Below are positions 13,919 to 14,004 of a DNA stretch of 14,004 bases, one piece after another. The notes beneath the pieces are model-generated. The model did no database searches and had not been told where the DNA came from. It saw nothing but the letters and a program-made list of their open reading frames with translations. Position 1 is the stretch's first letter. Each line of letters opens with the position of its first letter. The position numbers and the translations under genes are program-made. The DNA is from Helicobacter sp. (GTDB lineage: Bacteria > Campylobacterota > Campylobacteria > Campylobacterales > Helicobacteraceae), in assembly GCF_022511165.1 (NCBI RefSeq), contig NZ_JAFLSB010000036.1:1-14004 (forward strand). The letters are read 5' to 3'.

Positions 13919-14004
13919 TAGGGGGGATTCTAAACCTTATATTTCCTTAAACTTTAACAATCGTTTTGTTTTTTAAATAGCTTCCCATAGCATAATTTTT
14001 TCAA

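Larger units (their letters stand above)
13746..14004. other. gene-free AT-rich end with short palindromes
   Basis: No ORF looks coding here on either strand; the short frames touching the right edge are too short to judge. The stretch contains five GATTCT/AGAATC copies, two of them in a perfect palindrome, plus a second hairpin-forming palindrome. It may contain the end of a convergent gene or a promoter for a gene beyond the window, but neither can be shown. Confidence 0.5.

Noticed and set aside
13921..13926. Run of six G as a possible phase-variation tract
   Set aside because: Too short for typical Helicobacter slippage tracts and not inside or just before any gene seen here.
13950..14004. 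Short reverse-strand frames at the right edge as the end of a convergent gene
   Set aside because: Each frame is interrupted within 20 codons or less and none has recognisable content; cannot be judged without the following sequence.
1..14004. CRISPR array, tRNA or rRNA genes, insertion sequences, toxin-antitoxin or defence genes
   Set aside because: No regularly spaced repeats, no cloverleaf or rRNA-like sequence, no transposase or inverted terminal repeats, and no defence-type proteins were found on either strand.

Overview
The window looks like a piece of chromosome from a Campylobacterota bacterium, most likely an enterohepatic-type Helicobacter. Reasons: low GC; strong AGGAG-type ribosome binding sites; a PEB4/HP0175-type peptidyl-prolyl isomerase directly in front of class II fructose-bisphosphate aldolase; and the run DUF2018 - small exported protein - polyprenyl synthase - hemA - proS - hemC, which from memory matches H. 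pylori HP0242 to HP0237. A hisD gene, which H. pylori lacks, argues against H. pylori itself. No database search was possible, so all family names rest on motifs read in the translated sequence.

Layout. Bases 1-2000 are a degraded, AT-rich, gene-poor zone. It holds the 3' end of a frame resembling the start of a SAM-dependent methyltransferase, a stretch of about 350 bases without genes, an intact reverse-strand four-helix membrane gene (DUF4149/TMEM205 type), the C-terminal two thirds of an iron-dependent alcohol dehydrogenase, and a possible 31-residue membrane microprotein. From about 2070 every gene is on the + strand. A well-formed sigma70-type promoter precedes ftsW - hdeD-like - hemD, which are tightly packed (2-nt gap, then 1-nt overlap). 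A second promoter precedes the exported isomerase gene and fba. Next come hisD and the DUF2018 gene, an exported protein of unknown function, a long-chain polyprenyl diphosphate synthase, hemA, proS and hemC, with gaps or overlaps of only a few bases. A hairpin plus T-run after hemC ends the block. The last 300 bases hold no supported gene but are rich in short palindromes.

Together the genes serve tetrapyrrole synthesis (HemA makes glutamate-1-semialdehyde from Glu-tRNA, HemC makes hydroxymethylbilane, HemD makes uroporphyrinogen III), septal peptidoglycan synthesis (FtsW), periplasmic protein folding, glycolysis/gluconeogenesis, the last step of histidine synthesis, quinone side-chain synthesis and proline tRNA charging. 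Most of the window is therefore ordinary core metabolism.

I did not find a convincing new biological system. The points most worth checking are the decayed left end, with two gene fragments flanking an intact gene (one of them possibly a relic of phosphonate metabolism), a strong excess of the hexamer GATTCT/AGAATC throughout the window, the tight coupling of a division gene to a heme gene, and a conserved-context exported protein with no known function.
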